Shown here piece by piece: positions 27,065 through 35,049 of a stretch of 46,538 nucleotides of DNA. The notes under the pieces were generated by a model that saw nothing but the letters and a program-made list of their open reading frames with translations, did no database searches and was not told where the DNA came from. Numbering within the stretch: the first letter of the stretch is position 1; the number at the start of each line of letters is the position of its first letter. Position numbers and translations under genes: made by a program. Source of the DNA: Kineococcus sp. TRM81007 (GTDB taxonomy: Bacteria; Actinomycetota; Actinomycetes; Actinomycetales; Kineococcaceae); assembly GCF_022669155.1 (NCBI RefSeq), contig NZ_JALBVB010000056.1, positions 422,587 to 469,124 on the forward strand, written 5' to 3'.

Positions 27065-28357
27065 GTGGCACGCATCGGTGACGGTGGCGATCTGCTGAAG
27101 TGCTCCTTCTGCGGAAAGAGCCAGAAGCAGGTCAAGAAGCTCATCGCCGGCCCCGGCGTCTACATCTGCGACGAGTGCATCGACCTCTGCAACGAGATCA
27201 TCGAGGAGGAGCTCGCCGAGGCCAACGACCTGGGTCTGGTGGAGCTGCCCAAGCCGCGGGAGATCTTCGAGTTCCTCGACCAGTACGTCATCGGCCAGTC
27301 CTCGGCCAAGAAGTCGCTGGCGGTGGCCGTCTACAACCACTACAAGCGCATCCAGGTGGGGGAGCCGGCCGCGAAGGGCCGCGACGAGGCCGTCGAGATC
27401 TCCAAGTCGAACATCCTGCTGATCGGTCCCACGGGCTGCGGCAAGACGTACCTGGCGCAGACGCTCGCCAAGATGCTCAACGTCCCCTTCGCCATCGCCG
27501 ACGCCACGGCCCTGACCGAGGCCGGCTACGTCGGCGAGGACGTGGAGAACATCCTCCTGAAGCTCATCCAGGCCGCCGACTACGACGTCAAGAAGGCCGA
27601 GACGGGCATCATCTACATCGACGAGGTCGACAAGATCGCCCGCAAGTCGGAGAACCCCTCGATCACGCGGGACGTCTCCGGTGAGGGCGTGCAGCAGGCG
27701 CTGCTGAAGATCCTCGAGGGCACCACCGCGAGCGTGCCGCCGCAGGGTGGCCGCAAGCACCCGCACCAGGAGTTCATCCAGATCGACACCACGAACGTGC
27801 TGTTCATCGTGGGTGGGGCCTTCGCGGGCCTGGACCGCATCATCGAGGCCCGGGCGGGCAAGCAGGGCCTCGGCTTCGGTGCCCAGCTGCGACCGACGGG
27901 GACGGCGAAGCCGGAGCCGACCTTCGGTGACGTCATGCCCGAGGACCTCATGAAGTTCGGGCTGATCCCCGAGTTCATCGGCCGCCTGCCCGTCATCACG
28001 TCGGTGGAGAACCTCGACCGCGACGCGCTGGTGCGCATCCTCACCGAGCCGCGCAACGCCCTGGCCAAGCAGTACCAGCGGATGTTCGAGCTGGACGGCG
28101 TGGAGCTGGAGTTCACCCCCGATGCCCTGGAGGCGGTGGCCGACCAGGCCATCCTGCGCGGCACGGGTGCTCGCGGTCTGCGGGCGATCCTCGAGGAGGT
28201 GCTGCTCCCGGTGATGTTCGACGTGCCCAGCCGCGACGACATCGCCCGCGTGGTGGTGACCCGCGAGGTGGTGCTGAAGAACGTCAACCCCACGCTGGTG
28301 CCGCGTGAGGCGCCGGCGCGCAAGGGCAGCCGGGAGCGCCGCGAGAAGTCGGCCTGA
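27065..28357 (+). CDS. clpX: ClpX, AAA+ unfoldase of the Clp protease
   Basis: Recognises, unfolds and threads substrates into ClpP1P2 using ATP. The 430-residue protein has the N-terminal zinc-binding domain (Cys13, Cys16, Cys35, Cys38), Walker A GPTGCGKT (121-128), Walker [11 protein letters not shown], the pore loop GYVG, and the RKHPHQ block. The ClpP-docking loop reads GLGFG, the LGF variant of the usual IGF tripeptide. GTG 27065 follows GAGGAGAGGAA at a slightly long distance. The last ~20 residues are basic. Position downstream of clpP1P2 supports a shared role, though promoters may differ. Confidence 0.97.
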   Translation: MARIGDGGDLLKCSFCGKSQKQVKKLIAGPGVYICDECIDLCNEIIEEELAEANDLGLVELPKPREIFEFLDQYVIGQSSAKKSLAVAVYNHYKRIQVGEPAAKGRDEAVEISKSNILLIGPTGCGKTYLAQTLAKMLNVPFAIADATALTEAGYVGEDVENILLKLIQAADYDVKKAETGIIYIDEVDKIARKSENPSITRDVSGEGVQQALLKILEGTTASVPPQGGRKHPHQEFIQIDTTNVLFIVGGAFAGLDRIIEARAGKQGLGFGAQLRPTGTAKPEPTFGDVMPEDLMKFGLIPEFIGRLPVITSVENLDRDALVRILTEPRNALAKQYQRMFELDGVELEFTPDALEAVADQAILRGTGARGLRAILEEVLLPVMFDVPSRDDIARVVVTREVVLKNVNPTLVPREAPARKGSRERREKSA

Positions 28358-28390
28358 GCCCGCGGCCGGGTGCTGCGAGCGCGAGAACGA

Positions 28391-28436
28391 CGGAGGGCCC
28401 CGCCCCGTGCCGATCGGCACGGGGCGGGGCCCTCCG
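28391..28436. terminator. Perfect 46-bp palindrome, bidirectional terminator
   Basis: Bases 28391-28413 and 28414-28436 are exact reverse complements with the centre at GATC and no loop required. It sits between the convergent clpX and YceI-fusion genes. Confidence 0.85.
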
Positions 28437-28451
28437 CGGTGGTGCGTGGAC

Positions 28452-29312
28452 TCAGTCCTGCAGGACGGCCTGGACGTCGATGCTGACCTTCAGGGTGGTG
28501 CCGAAGACGGCCACGCCGATGCCCACCGCCTGGTTCCAGTTCATCTTGAAGTCGTCGCGGTGCAGCTCGGTGGTGGCGCTGAAGGCGGCGCGGGTGCCGC
28601 CCCAGGGGTCGGCACCGGAGCCGGTGTAGGTCAGCTCCAGCTGCACGGGGCGGGTGGTCTCCAGGAGCGTCAGCTGCCCCGGCAGCAGCCACCGCCCACC
28701 GTGGCGCTGCACGCCGGTGGCGCGGAAGCGCAGGTGCGGGAAGCGGGCGACGTCGAGGAAGTCGGCGGCGCGCAGGTGCTCGTCCCGCTGGGCGTTGCCG
28801 GTGTCGATCGAGGCGGCCTCGATCTCCACCTCCACCGCCGAAGCGGTGACGTCGTCGGCGGGCACGGTGATGACACCGCCGAAGCGGGTGAAGCGCCCGT
28901 GCACCGCGGAGATGCCCAGGTGGTGGGCGGTGGCGGTGATGGAGGAGTGGGCGGTGTCGATGGACCACGTCCCCGGCGGGGGGACGTCCTGCCCGCCGGT
29001 GCGGCGCAGGTGGACCTCCCCGGCGTTCCAGGTGCCGCCGGCGGGGACCACGACGCTGGTCGCCCGGGGCTCGTGGGCGGGGGCGGCCACCAGCACGGTG
29101 ACGGCCCCCGCGGGCACGGCCGGCAGGGCGAAGGTCCCGTCGCCGCCGGTGACGGCGCGCGCCACCTGGCTGCCGTCCGACCCGAGCAGGGTCACGGCGG
29201 CGCCGGGCACGGGCCAGCCCTCCCGGGTCAGCACGCGCCCGCCGCCCGGGACGGTGCCGGCGGGCTGACCGGTGGTGCCCGCCGGCGGCTGGGCCGGTTC
29301 CCGGGCGCTCAC
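28452..29312 (-). CDS. YceI-family protein with N-terminal carboxypeptidase-regulatory-like domain
   Basis: A 286-residue fusion. Residues about 22-104 form a beta-sandwich of the carboxypeptidase-regulatory type (GGRVLTREGWPVPGAAV at its start, VTGGDGTFALPAVPAG in the middle). Residues about 112-286 are a YceI domain, a lipocalin-like barrel that binds isoprenoids or similar lipids, with WSIDTAHSSI and DVARFPHLRFR visible. No signal peptide is seen, although many YceI proteins are exported. GTG 29312 overlaps the transporter stop by four bases (GTGA), so the protein is made from the same message as an MFS transporter that ends in three domains of the same beta-sandwich type. The ligand is unknown. 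Confidence 0.87.
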   Translation of the reverse strand: MSAREPAQPPAGTTGQPAGTVPGGGRVLTREGWPVPGAAVTLLGSDGSQVARAVTGGDGTFALPAVPAGAVTVLVAAPAHEPRATSVVVPAGGTWNAGEVHLRRTGGQDVPPPGTWSIDTAHSSITATAHHLGISAVHGRFTRFGGVITVPADDVTASAVEVEIEAASIDTGNAQRDEHLRAADFLDVARFPHLRFRATGVQRHGGRWLLPGQLTLLETTRPVQLELTYTGSGADPWGGTRAAFSATTELHRDDFKMNWNQAVGIGVAVFGTTLKVSIDVQAVLQD

Positions 29313-31837
29313 CGCTGCCGCTCCCGGACCGGGGCACCTTCGGCGGTGCCGGCCGAGCCGAGGGTCACCTGCACCGCGGAGACGGTGTCCTCCTCCACGT
29401 CGACGTTCGTGGCCACGGGTGCGTACCCGGCCGCGGTGAGCGTGTAGTGGCCGCCGGCGAGGTCCTCGAAGCCGTAGCCCCCGTCGCTGTCGGTGAGCAC
29501 CGAGCCGACGACCTGACCGTCGCCGTCCACGAGGGTGACGGTGGCCTCGCGCAGGCGCCGGCCGTCGCTGGCGGCGACGACGGTGCCGGTGAGGCGGCCG
29601 CCGCCGGTGAGCAGCAGGTCGCAGGCCAGGGCCCCCGAGTCGGGGACGTCGATGCTGCGGGCCAGCGGCCGGTGCGACTCGCTCTGCGCGGTCAGCACGT
29701 AGCCGCCGCCGACGAGGGCGCCGAAGGAGTAGCCGCCGTCGGTGCCGCTGCGGGTGGAGCCGACCACCTGCCCGGTGACGTCGGTCAGCGTCACGAGGGC
29801 GCCGGCCACGCCACGGTCGGTGTCGGTGGCCGCGTCCCGGGTCAGGACCCGGCCGGTGATGGCCGAACGGCCGGACAGGACGACGTCGCGCTGCACGGAG
29901 GCGCTGCCCACGCCGACGAGGGTGGCGGACGGTGCCACGTGCGGGGCGGCGACGATGAGCAGGTAGGTGCCGCCGGTGGGCAGGGCGATGCGGTAGCCGC
30001 CGTCGTCACCGCTGGAGGTGCGCGCCACCTGCTGGCCGCCCTGGTCGGCCAGGGTCACCACGGCGTCGGGCAGCGGGCGCCCGTCGGCGTGGCGGACGGT
30101 GCCGGCGAGGGCCAGTCCGGTGTCGGTGCGTTCGGCCGGTGCCGGTGCCGGCACCGCGCCGCCTCGCGCGGCGGTGCCGCCCTGCGCCGCGGTGCCGGCC
30201 TCGGACGCGTCGGCGGCGACCGGTGGCTGCACGGGCGTGCTGCCGGTGGCGGCAGCGGTCTCGGGCGCCATCGCGGGAGTCGCGTCGTCGCTGCGCAGCG
30301 AGTTCTCCTTGAAGAAGAGGGTCACGAGGAACGCCACGAGGGCGAAGGGGGCGGCGACCAGGAAGACGTCCGCGATGCCGGAACCGTAGGCGGACATCAC
30401 CAGGGTGCGCAACGGCTCGCCCAGCTCGGACAGGTCCGGCAGGCTGCCGCCGCTCAGGGGCGCCAGGGCGGCCGGGTCGACACCGGCGTCGCGGACGCCG
30501 TCGAGCAGGTGGTCGGTGACGCGGTGCCCCAGGACGGCGCCGAGGGCGGAGACGCCGATGGCGCCGCCGAGGCTGCGGGAGAAGGCGACGAACGAGCTGG
30601 CCGAGCCCAGGTCCTCGGGGGCGGCGACGTTCTGCACGGCGAGCACGAGGTTCTGCATCATCATGCCGACGCCGAGACCCACGAGGGCCATGAAGATCGC
30701 GACGGCCCAGTAGGCGCTGTCGTGCTCGACGGTGCCCATGAGCGCCAGTCCAGCGGTGAGCAGGACACCGCCGGAGACGAGCCAGCCCTTCCAGCGGCCG
30801 GTGCGGGTGATGAACTGCCCGGCGATCGTGGAGGACAGGAACAGGCCCACGATCATCGGGATGGTGGAGAGGCCCGAGCGGGTCGGCGACTGCCCGCGGC
30901 CGAGCTGGAAGTACTGGCTCAGGAAGATGGTGGCGCCGAACATCGCCACGCCGACGAAGAGGCTGGCGAGGGCGGAGAGCACGATCGTGGGGTTGCGGAA
31001 GAACCGCAGCGGGATGAGCGGGTCCGCGGCGCGGGACTCGGCGAGCACGGTGAGCGCGAGCAGGACCACGCCGGCGGTCACGAGCGCGACGGTCCACCAC
31101 GAGCCCCACGCGAACTGGTGCCCGGCGAGGGAGACCCAGACGAGCAGGGCGGACACGCCGCCGGCCAGCAGCAGGGCGCCGAGGTAGTCGATGTGGATCT
31201 CGCGGCGGGGCTGCTCGGGCAGCTTGAGGCGGAACTGCAGCACGAAGAAGGCGACGATCGCGAAGGGGACGCCGACGTAGAAGCACCAGTGCCAGGACAG
31301 GTGCTCGGTGAGGACGCCGCCGATCAGCGGGCCACCGACGGTGGCCAGGGCGAACGTGGCGCCCAGGTAGCCGGAGTAGCGACCGCGCTCCCGCGGGGTG
31401 ACCATCGTGGCGAGGATGACCTGGGCGAGGGCCAGCAGGCCGCCGCCGCCGATGCCCTGCGCCACGCGCAGCGCGATGAGCATGCCCATGCTCGTCGACA
31501 GGCCCGCCACGGCGGAGGCGACGACGAACAGGACGAGGGCGATCTGGACGAGCAGCTTCTTGGAGAAGGTGTCGGCCAGCTTGCCCCAGATCGGGGTGGA
31601 GATCGTCGTGGCCAGCAGCGCTGCGGTGACGACCCAGGTGTAGCTGGACTCGGTGCCGCCGAGGTCGTTGACGATCGTGGGCAGGGCGTTGGAGACGACC
31701 GTGGAGGACAGGATCGCGACGAACATGCCGAGCAGGAGCCCGGACAGCGCCTCGAGCACCTGCGCGTGGGTCATCTTCACGGGGGCGGCCTGGTGAGCGT
31801 GCGCGACGTGGTCGGGTGGTGCGGTGGGGGTGCTCAT
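29309..31837 (-). CDS. DHA2-type MFS transporter fused to three carboxypeptidase-regulatory-like repeats
   Basis: An 842-residue protein. Residues 30-510 are a 14-helix drug:H+ antiporter-2 domain, with motif A GKLADTFSKK (85-94) and the antiporter motif C region GGPLIGGVLTEHLSW (168-182). An Ala/Thr/Pro/Gly-rich linker (512-572) leads into three tandem beta-sandwich repeats (about 576-655, 656-745, 747-826). Each has the pattern GTV...DGR/A-P-A-VTL-D-GGQVV-x-S-DGGY. Ordinary DHA2 transporters end soon after helix 14. A 14-helix topology puts the repeats in the cytoplasm. ATG 31837 overlaps the MarR stop (ATGA). The operon resembles MarR-controlled drug efflux; the substrate is not known. Confidence 0.92.
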   Translation of the reverse strand: MSTPTAPPDHVAHAHQAAPVKMTHAQVLEALSGLLLGMFVAILSSTVVSNALPTIVNDLGGTESSYTWVVTAALLATTISTPIWGKLADTFSKKLLVQIALVLFVVASAVAGLSTSMGMLIALRVAQGIGGGGLLALAQVILATMVTPRERGRYSGYLGATFALATVGGPLIGGVLTEHLSWHWCFYVGVPFAIVAFFVLQFRLKLPEQPRREIHIDYLGALLLAGGVSALLVWVSLAGHQFAWGSWWTVALVTAGVVLLALTVLAESRAADPLIPLRFFRNPTIVLSALASLFVGVAMFGATIFLSQYFQLGRGQSPTRSGLSTIPMIVGLFLSSTIAGQFITRTGRWKGWLVSGGVLLTAGLALMGTVEHDSAYWAVAIFMALVGLGVGMMMQNLVLAVQNVAAPEDLGSASSFVAFSRSLGGAIGVSALGAVLGHRVTDHLLDGVRDAGVDPAALAPLSGGSLPDLSELGEPLRTLVMSAYGSGIADVFLVAAPFALVAFLVTLFFKENSLRSDDATPAMAPETAAATGSTPVQPPVAADASEAGTAAQGGTAARGGAVPAPAPAERTDTGLALAGTVRHADGRPLPDAVVTLADQGGQQVARTSSGDDGGYRIALPTGGTYLLIVAAPHVAPSATLVGVGSASVQRDVVLSGRSAITGRVLTRDAATDTDRGVAGALVTLTDVTGQVVGSTRSGTDGGYSFGALVGGGYVLTAQSESHRPLARSIDVPDSGALACDLLLTGGGRLTGTVVAASDGRRLREATVTLVDGDGQVVGSVLTDSDGGYGFEDLAGGHYTLTAAGYAPVATNVDVEEDTVSAVQVTLGSAGTAEGAPVRERQR

Positions 31838-32271
31838 GCGTTCCTCTGCAGGGTCTTCTCCGGGGCGGTGGTGGCGGCCAGCTTCCGCAGCAGGCGGGCG
31901 AGGTCGTCGACCTCGGCGTCGTCCCAGCCGGCCAGGCGCGCCACGAGCGCACCGACGACGCGGTCGCGCTGCGCGCGCAGCTCGGCCTCGCCGGCGGCGG
32001 TGACGGCCAGCCGCTGGGAGCGGCCGTCGTCGGGGTCGGGGGAGGTGGTCAGCAGTCCTTCGGCGCGCAGGTGGGCGACGTGGCGGCTGACGGTGGACAG
32101 GTCCAGGCCGAGACCCTCGGCGACCTCGCTCATGCGCAGGCTTCCGTGCTCGCGCACGATCGAGAGCGTCGCGGTGCCGGGCAGGGACGCGGCGCCGATG
32201 AGGCGCCGGCGGGCCCGTGCGAGGTGCGGCAGGACGGGGACGAGCGCGGCGCACGCGGTGGCGGTGGCCAT
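31834..32271 (-). CDS. MarR-family regulator, first gene of the transporter operon
   Basis: A 145-residue winged-helix repressor. The recognition helix region MSEVAEGLGLDLSTVSRHV spans about 47-65, and the wing DPDDGRSQR about 79-87. ATG 32271 has GAGGTGAT directly upstream. Its stop overlaps the transporter start in ATGA, so regulator, transporter and YceI fusion form one coupled operon. An inverted repeat overlies the predicted promoter just upstream, suggesting self-repression relieved by a ligand, probably a transporter substrate. The ligand is not predictable here. This MarR is not a close duplicate of the one at 32391-32819. Confidence 0.9.
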   Translation of the reverse strand: MATATACAALVPVLPHLARARRRLIGAASLPGTATLSIVREHGSLRMSEVAEGLGLDLSTVSRHVAHLRAEGLLTTSPDPDDGRSQRLAVTAAGEAELRAQRDRVVGALVARLAGWDDAEVDDLARLLRKLAATTAPEKTLQRNA

Positions 32272-32296
32272 GATCACCTCGGGGTGAGCGGTTGGT

Positions 32297-32336
32297 GTGT
32301 GCAAGCAACGATATGACGAGTGGTTGCTGCACACAA
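32297..32336 (-). promoter_or_regulatory. Promoter and overlapping inverted-repeat operator of MarR-MFS-YceI operon
   Basis: On the minus strand, TTGTGT (-35, 32336-32331), a 17-base spacer and TATCGT (-10, 32313-32308). Inverted arms GTGTGCAAGCAAC (32297-32309) and GTTGCTGCACAC (32323-32334) differ by one inserted A and cover both elements. A MarR dimer there would block RNA polymerase. Confidence 0.65.
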
Positions 32337-32340
32337 GCCA

Positions 32341-32368
32341 GCCCCGCGACGGCGGTGCCGCGCGGGGC
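32341..32368 (-). terminator. Terminator after second MarR gene
   Basis: GCCCCGCG (32341-32348) pairs with CGCGGGGC (32361-32368), downstream of the stop of the minus-strand MarR gene and just before the next promoter. Confidence 0.5.
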
Positions 32369-32390
32369 CGGGAGGGGTGGGGGGGCCCGG

Positions 32391-32819
32391 TCAGAGCTGG
32401 GAGTTCAGGCGTGCCACGAGCGTGGCCAGCTGGGTCATGTCCTCCTCGGACCAGTCCTGCAGGCGCGCGTACAGGCGCTCCCGCCGGGCCGTCCGAGCCG
32501 CGTCCACCTTCTCGGTGCCGAGGGCCGACATCCGCAGGCGCACCGCCCGGCCGTCGGTGGGGTCGGCCGTCCGCTCCACCAGGCCGAGGTTCTCCAGCAG
32601 CTGCACCTGCCTGCTCAGGGTCGGCTTGCCGATGCCGAAGAAGGCCGCCAGGTCGGAGGGCCGGGCCTCCCCGACGTCGCCGAGGCGGACGAGCAGGCTG
32701 TAGGCCTCCGGCTCGAGCTCCGGGTGCACCGTGCGAGCCGTCTCGCGGCTGATCGCGCGCGAGCGGCGCAGCAGGACGGCGAGTTCTCGCTCCAGGTGGT
32801 CTGCGGCCTCGGGGTGCAC
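32391..32819 (-). CDS. Second MarR-family regulator
   Basis: A 142-residue winged-helix protein: helices around 5-30, recognition region RPSDLAAFFGIGKPTLSRQVQ (about 53-73) and wing DPTDGRAVR (86-94). GTG 32819 is supported by TACGGT (32826-32831) six bases before it, as in leaderless genes; longer upstream reading is Arg-rich and unlikely. It lies between the MarR-MFS operon and the PadR-ino1 operon, divergent from the latter. It could regulate either neighbour or itself; the sequence does not decide. Confidence 0.87.
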   Translation of the reverse strand: MHPEAADHLERELAVLLRRSRAISRETARTVHPELEPEAYSLLVRLGDVGEARPSDLAAFFGIGKPTLSRQVQLLENLGLVERTADPTDGRAVRLRMSALGTEKVDAARTARRERLYARLQDWSEEDMTQLATLVARLNSQL

Positions 32820-32825
32820 GGGTGA

Positions 32826-32831
32826 ACCGTA
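32826..32831 (-). promoter_or_regulatory. Candidate -10 for second MarR gene
   Basis: TACGGT on the minus strand, six bases before GTG 32819; fits a leaderless mRNA. Confidence 0.45.
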
Positions 32832-32886
32832 CCGTCCCCGTCGCCGGCGACGGGGGACCTCCGCGACGCGTCGCACCCACCCGTGC

Positions 32887-32915
32887 TTGTGGTCGAGGGG
32901 ACGCACCCCTAGGGT
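32887..32915 (+). promoter_or_regulatory. Promoter of padR-ino1
   Basis: TTGTGG (-35, 32887-32892), a 17-base spacer and TAGGGT (-10, 32910-32915). The transcription start would fall near 32922, inside the palindromic operator that follows. Confidence 0.6.
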
Positions 32916-32916
32916 C

Positions 32917-32947
32917 GTCCCGATGCATCGGTCCGATGCATCGGGAC
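32917..32947. promoter_or_regulatory. Tandem palindromic operator, probably for PadR
   Basis: Two copies of the 12-base palindrome CCGATGCATCGG (32920-32931 and 32933-32944), 13 bases apart, within a nearly perfect 31-base palindrome broken only at the central base. The ATGCAT cores resemble the ATGT/ACAT half-sites of known PadR operators. It begins one base after the -10 and covers the transcription start. Confidence 0.7.
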
Positions 32948-32967
32948 CAGGTCGGAGGTGTTCGGTG

Positions 32968-33561
32968 GTGCGCAAGCGCGCAGACGTGCTGCCCCTGGCG
33001 GTGCTGGCGCTGCTGGCCGACGGCCCCCTGCACGGCTACGAGGTGCGCCGGCGGCTCGACGTGCGCCTGGGGGCGTTCCGCGCCCTGTCGTACGGCACGC
33101 TCTACCCCTGCCTGCGGGCGCTGCAGGCGGGCGGTTGCCTCACCGAGGCCACCGAGCAGCGTCAGCCGGGCACCGTCAGCACCAAGCGGGCCCGGGTCGT
33201 CTACGAGATCACCGACCACGGCAGGGAGCGGCTCGCGGAACTCCTCGAGGAAGCCGGTCCCTCCGCCTGGGAGGACGACGCGTTCGGGGTCCGCCTGGCC
33301 CTGTTCCAGCGCGTCGCCCCCCGCACGCGGTTGCGGATCCTCGAAGGCCGGCGCGCCCGGCTCCTCGAACGGCTCGAGCAGCTCAGCACGTCCATCGAGC
33401 GGACCCAGGCCCAGCTCGACGCCTACGCCCTCGAAGCGCAGCGGCACGGTCTGGAGACCGTGCGCAGCGAGGTCGACTGGCTGGACCGCCTCATCACGGC
33501 CGAGCGCCGTGCCCCCGCCCGGCCGGGCGTTCCGGCCGCCCCCCTCACCGAGGAGAGTTGA
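32968..33561 (+). CDS. PadR-family regulator upstream of ino1
   Basis: A 197-residue protein: winged helix (about 8-92) with GYEVRRRL and the [14 protein letters not shown] recognition region, then a helical C-terminal part (about 105-180) of the kind used for dimerisation in longer PadR proteins. GGAGGTG at 32954-32960 supports GTG 32968; GTG 32965 is next to it but gives poorer spacing. Its stop shares one base with the ino1 start (TGATG), so the two are co-translated. Mycobacteria have the same PadR-ino1 pair (Rv0047c-Rv0046c). Control of inositol synthesis through the tandem palindrome upstream is the simplest reading. Confidence 0.9.
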   Translation: MRKRADVLPLAVLALLADGPLHGYEVRRRLDVRLGAFRALSYGTLYPCLRALQAGGCLTEATEQRQPGTVSTKRARVVYEITDHGRERLAELLEEAGPSAWEDDAFGVRLALFQRVAPRTRLRILEGRRARLLERLEQLSTSIERTQAQLDAYALEAQRHGLETVRSEVDWLDRLITAERRAPARPGVPAAPLTEES

Positions 33562-34640
33562 TGTCCGAGATCCGCGTCGCCGTCGTGGGGGTGGGCAACT
33601 GCGCCGCCTCCCTCGTCCAGGGCGTCCACTTCTACGCCGACGCCGACGAGAACGCGACCGTGCCCGGCCTCATGCACGTGGAGTTCGGCGACTACCACGT
33701 GCGCGACGTGACCTTCGTCGCCGCCTTCGACGTCGACGACAAGAAGGTCGGCACCGACCTGGCCGACGCCATCGGCGCCAGCGAGAACAACACCATCAAG
33801 ATCTGCGACGTGCCGGCCACCGGGGTCACCGTCCAGCGCGGCCACACCCTCGACGGCCTGGGCCGCTACTACCGCGAGACCATCACCGAGTCCACGGCCG
33901 AACCGGTGGACGTCGTCGCCGCGCTGCGCGAGGCGCGGGCCGACGTCGTCGTGTGCTACCTGCCGGTGGGTTCCGAGGACGCGGCGAAGTTCTACGCCCA
34001 GTGCGCCATCGACGCCGGGTGCGCCTTCGTCAACGCCCTGCCCGTCTTCATCGCCAGCACCCCCGAGTGGGCGCAGAAGTTCACCGACGCGGGCCTGCCC
34101 ATCGTCGGCGACGACATCAAGTCCCAGGTCGGCGCCACCATCACCCACCGGGTGCTGGCCAAGCTGCTGGAGGACCGCGGCATCGAGCTCAAGCGGACGT
34201 ACCAGCTCAACGTCGGCGGCAACATGGACTTCAAGAACATGCTGGAGCGCGACCGTCTGGAGTCCAAGAAGACCTCCAAGACGCAGGCCGTCACCAGCAA
34301 CGTCCACGCCGACTTCGGCACCCGCGACGTCCACATCGGGCCCAGCGACTACGTGCAGTGGCTCGACGACCGCAAGTGGGCGTACGTGCGCCTCGAGGGC
34401 GAGGCGTTCGGCGGCGTGCCGCTGAACCTGGAGTACAAGCTGGAGGTCTGGGACTCCCCGAACTCCGCTGGCGTCATCATCGACGCGGTGCGCGCCGCGA
34501 AGATCGGGCTGGACCGCGGCATCGGCGGCCCGCTGCTGTCCCCGTCGGCGTACTTCATGAAGTCCCCGCCGGAGCAGCGCGACGACGAGCGCGGCCGCGC
34601 CGCCGTCGAGGCGTTCATCGCCGGGACCGTCGAGCGCTGA
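33561..34640 (+). CDS. ino1: myo-inositol-1-phosphate synthase
   Basis: Converts glucose 6-phosphate to 1L-myo-inositol 1-phosphate with NAD+. In actinobacteria this feeds mycothiol and phosphatidylinositol. The 359-residue protein has the NAD-binding [14 protein letters not shown] near the N-terminus and [15 protein letters not shown] further on, and its length matches mycobacterial Ino1. GAGGAGAG stands directly before ATG 33561, and the start overlaps the padR stop by one base. Mycothiol made from its product would be the cofactor for the Rv2466c-like protein encoded at 19180, if that family role holds here. Confidence 0.95.
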   Translation: MSEIRVAVVGVGNCAASLVQGVHFYADADENATVPGLMHVEFGDYHVRDVTFVAAFDVDDKKVGTDLADAIGASENNTIKICDVPATGVTVQRGHTLDGLGRYYRETITESTAEPVDVVAALREARADVVVCYLPVGSEDAAKFYAQCAIDAGCAFVNALPVFIASTPEWAQKFTDAGLPIVGDDIKSQVGATITHRVLAKLLEDRGIELKRTYQLNVGGNMDFKNMLERDRLESKKTSKTQAVTSNVHADFGTRDVHIGPSDYVQWLDDRKWAYVRLEGEAFGGVPLNLEYKLEVWDSPNSAGVIIDAVRAAKIGLDRGIGGPLLSPSAYFMKSPPEQRDDERGRAAVEAFIAGTVER

Positions 34641-34652
34641 TCGGCCGTCTCC

Positions 34653-34697
34653 CCACGCGGAGCCCCGTGGTGCACCCGCACCGCGGGGCTCTCGTGG
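34653..34697 (+). terminator. Terminator after ino1
   Basis: An imperfect long stem: bases 34653-34673 (CCACG, AGCCCCG, GGTGC) pair with 34678-34697 (GCACC, CGGGGCT, CGTGG) around ACCC. Confidence 0.65.
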
Positions 34698-34965
34698 TTC
34701 CCGGCCCCGGTCGGGTTCGTCGCCGGGTGGCGGGCCGGTCATGTTCGCCCGCGGTGCGGGTGCGCCGCGGAACCCCGCGCACCCGACGGCTCGACGCTGC
34801 TCCGGCCCCGGGTGCGATGTGGGGGAGGGGAGAGGTGCGGGGGCAGAGGACGGTGGCGGGTGCGGAGGCCGGCGTCCGGAGCCCGCCCCGCGCGAGGAGC
34901 CGCACCGGTGCACCGAGCAGCGGGCGGAGAGCCGGCCGCAGCACCCGCCACCGGCGCACCAGGGC
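34698..34965. other. Non-coding gap between ino1 and valS
   Basis: Together with the adjoining terminators, this makes a 409-base stretch without a credible gene. Open frames here are Arg/Pro/Gly-rich with no start context. I see no RNA gene or promoter that stands out; short direct repeats follow at 34966-35000. Confidence 0.5.
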
Positions 34966-35000
34966 GACAACGGCCCCGCGACAACGCGAGGGGGACAATG
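34966..35000. repeat. Three GACAAYG direct repeats with 14-base period
   Basis: GACAACG at 34966-34972 and 34980-34986, GACAATG at 34994-35000, spaced exactly 14 bases start to start, immediately before the valS terminator. Confidence 0.6.
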
Positions 35001-35037
35001 CGACGGGGCCGCCCCCGGTGGGGGAGCGGCCCCGTCG
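35001..35037 (-). terminator. Terminator after valS
   Basis: CGACGGGGCCGC (35001-35012) pairs perfectly with GCGGCCCCGTCG (35026-35037), with extra C/G pairing inside. It lies 12 bases past the valS stop on the minus strand. Confidence 0.8.
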
Positions 35038-35049
35038 ACGGGGAGAGCG

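Noticed and set aside
32820-32975. Longer N-terminus for the second MarR protein
   Set aside because: The extension is Arg-rich, crosses the padR promoter and operator, and TACGGT six bases before GTG 32819 supports the shorter form.
34615-34998. Minus-strand open frame of 127 codons between ino1 and valS
   Set aside because: Arg/Pro/Ala-rich, overlaps the ino1 3' end and a terminator, no ribosome site or family match.
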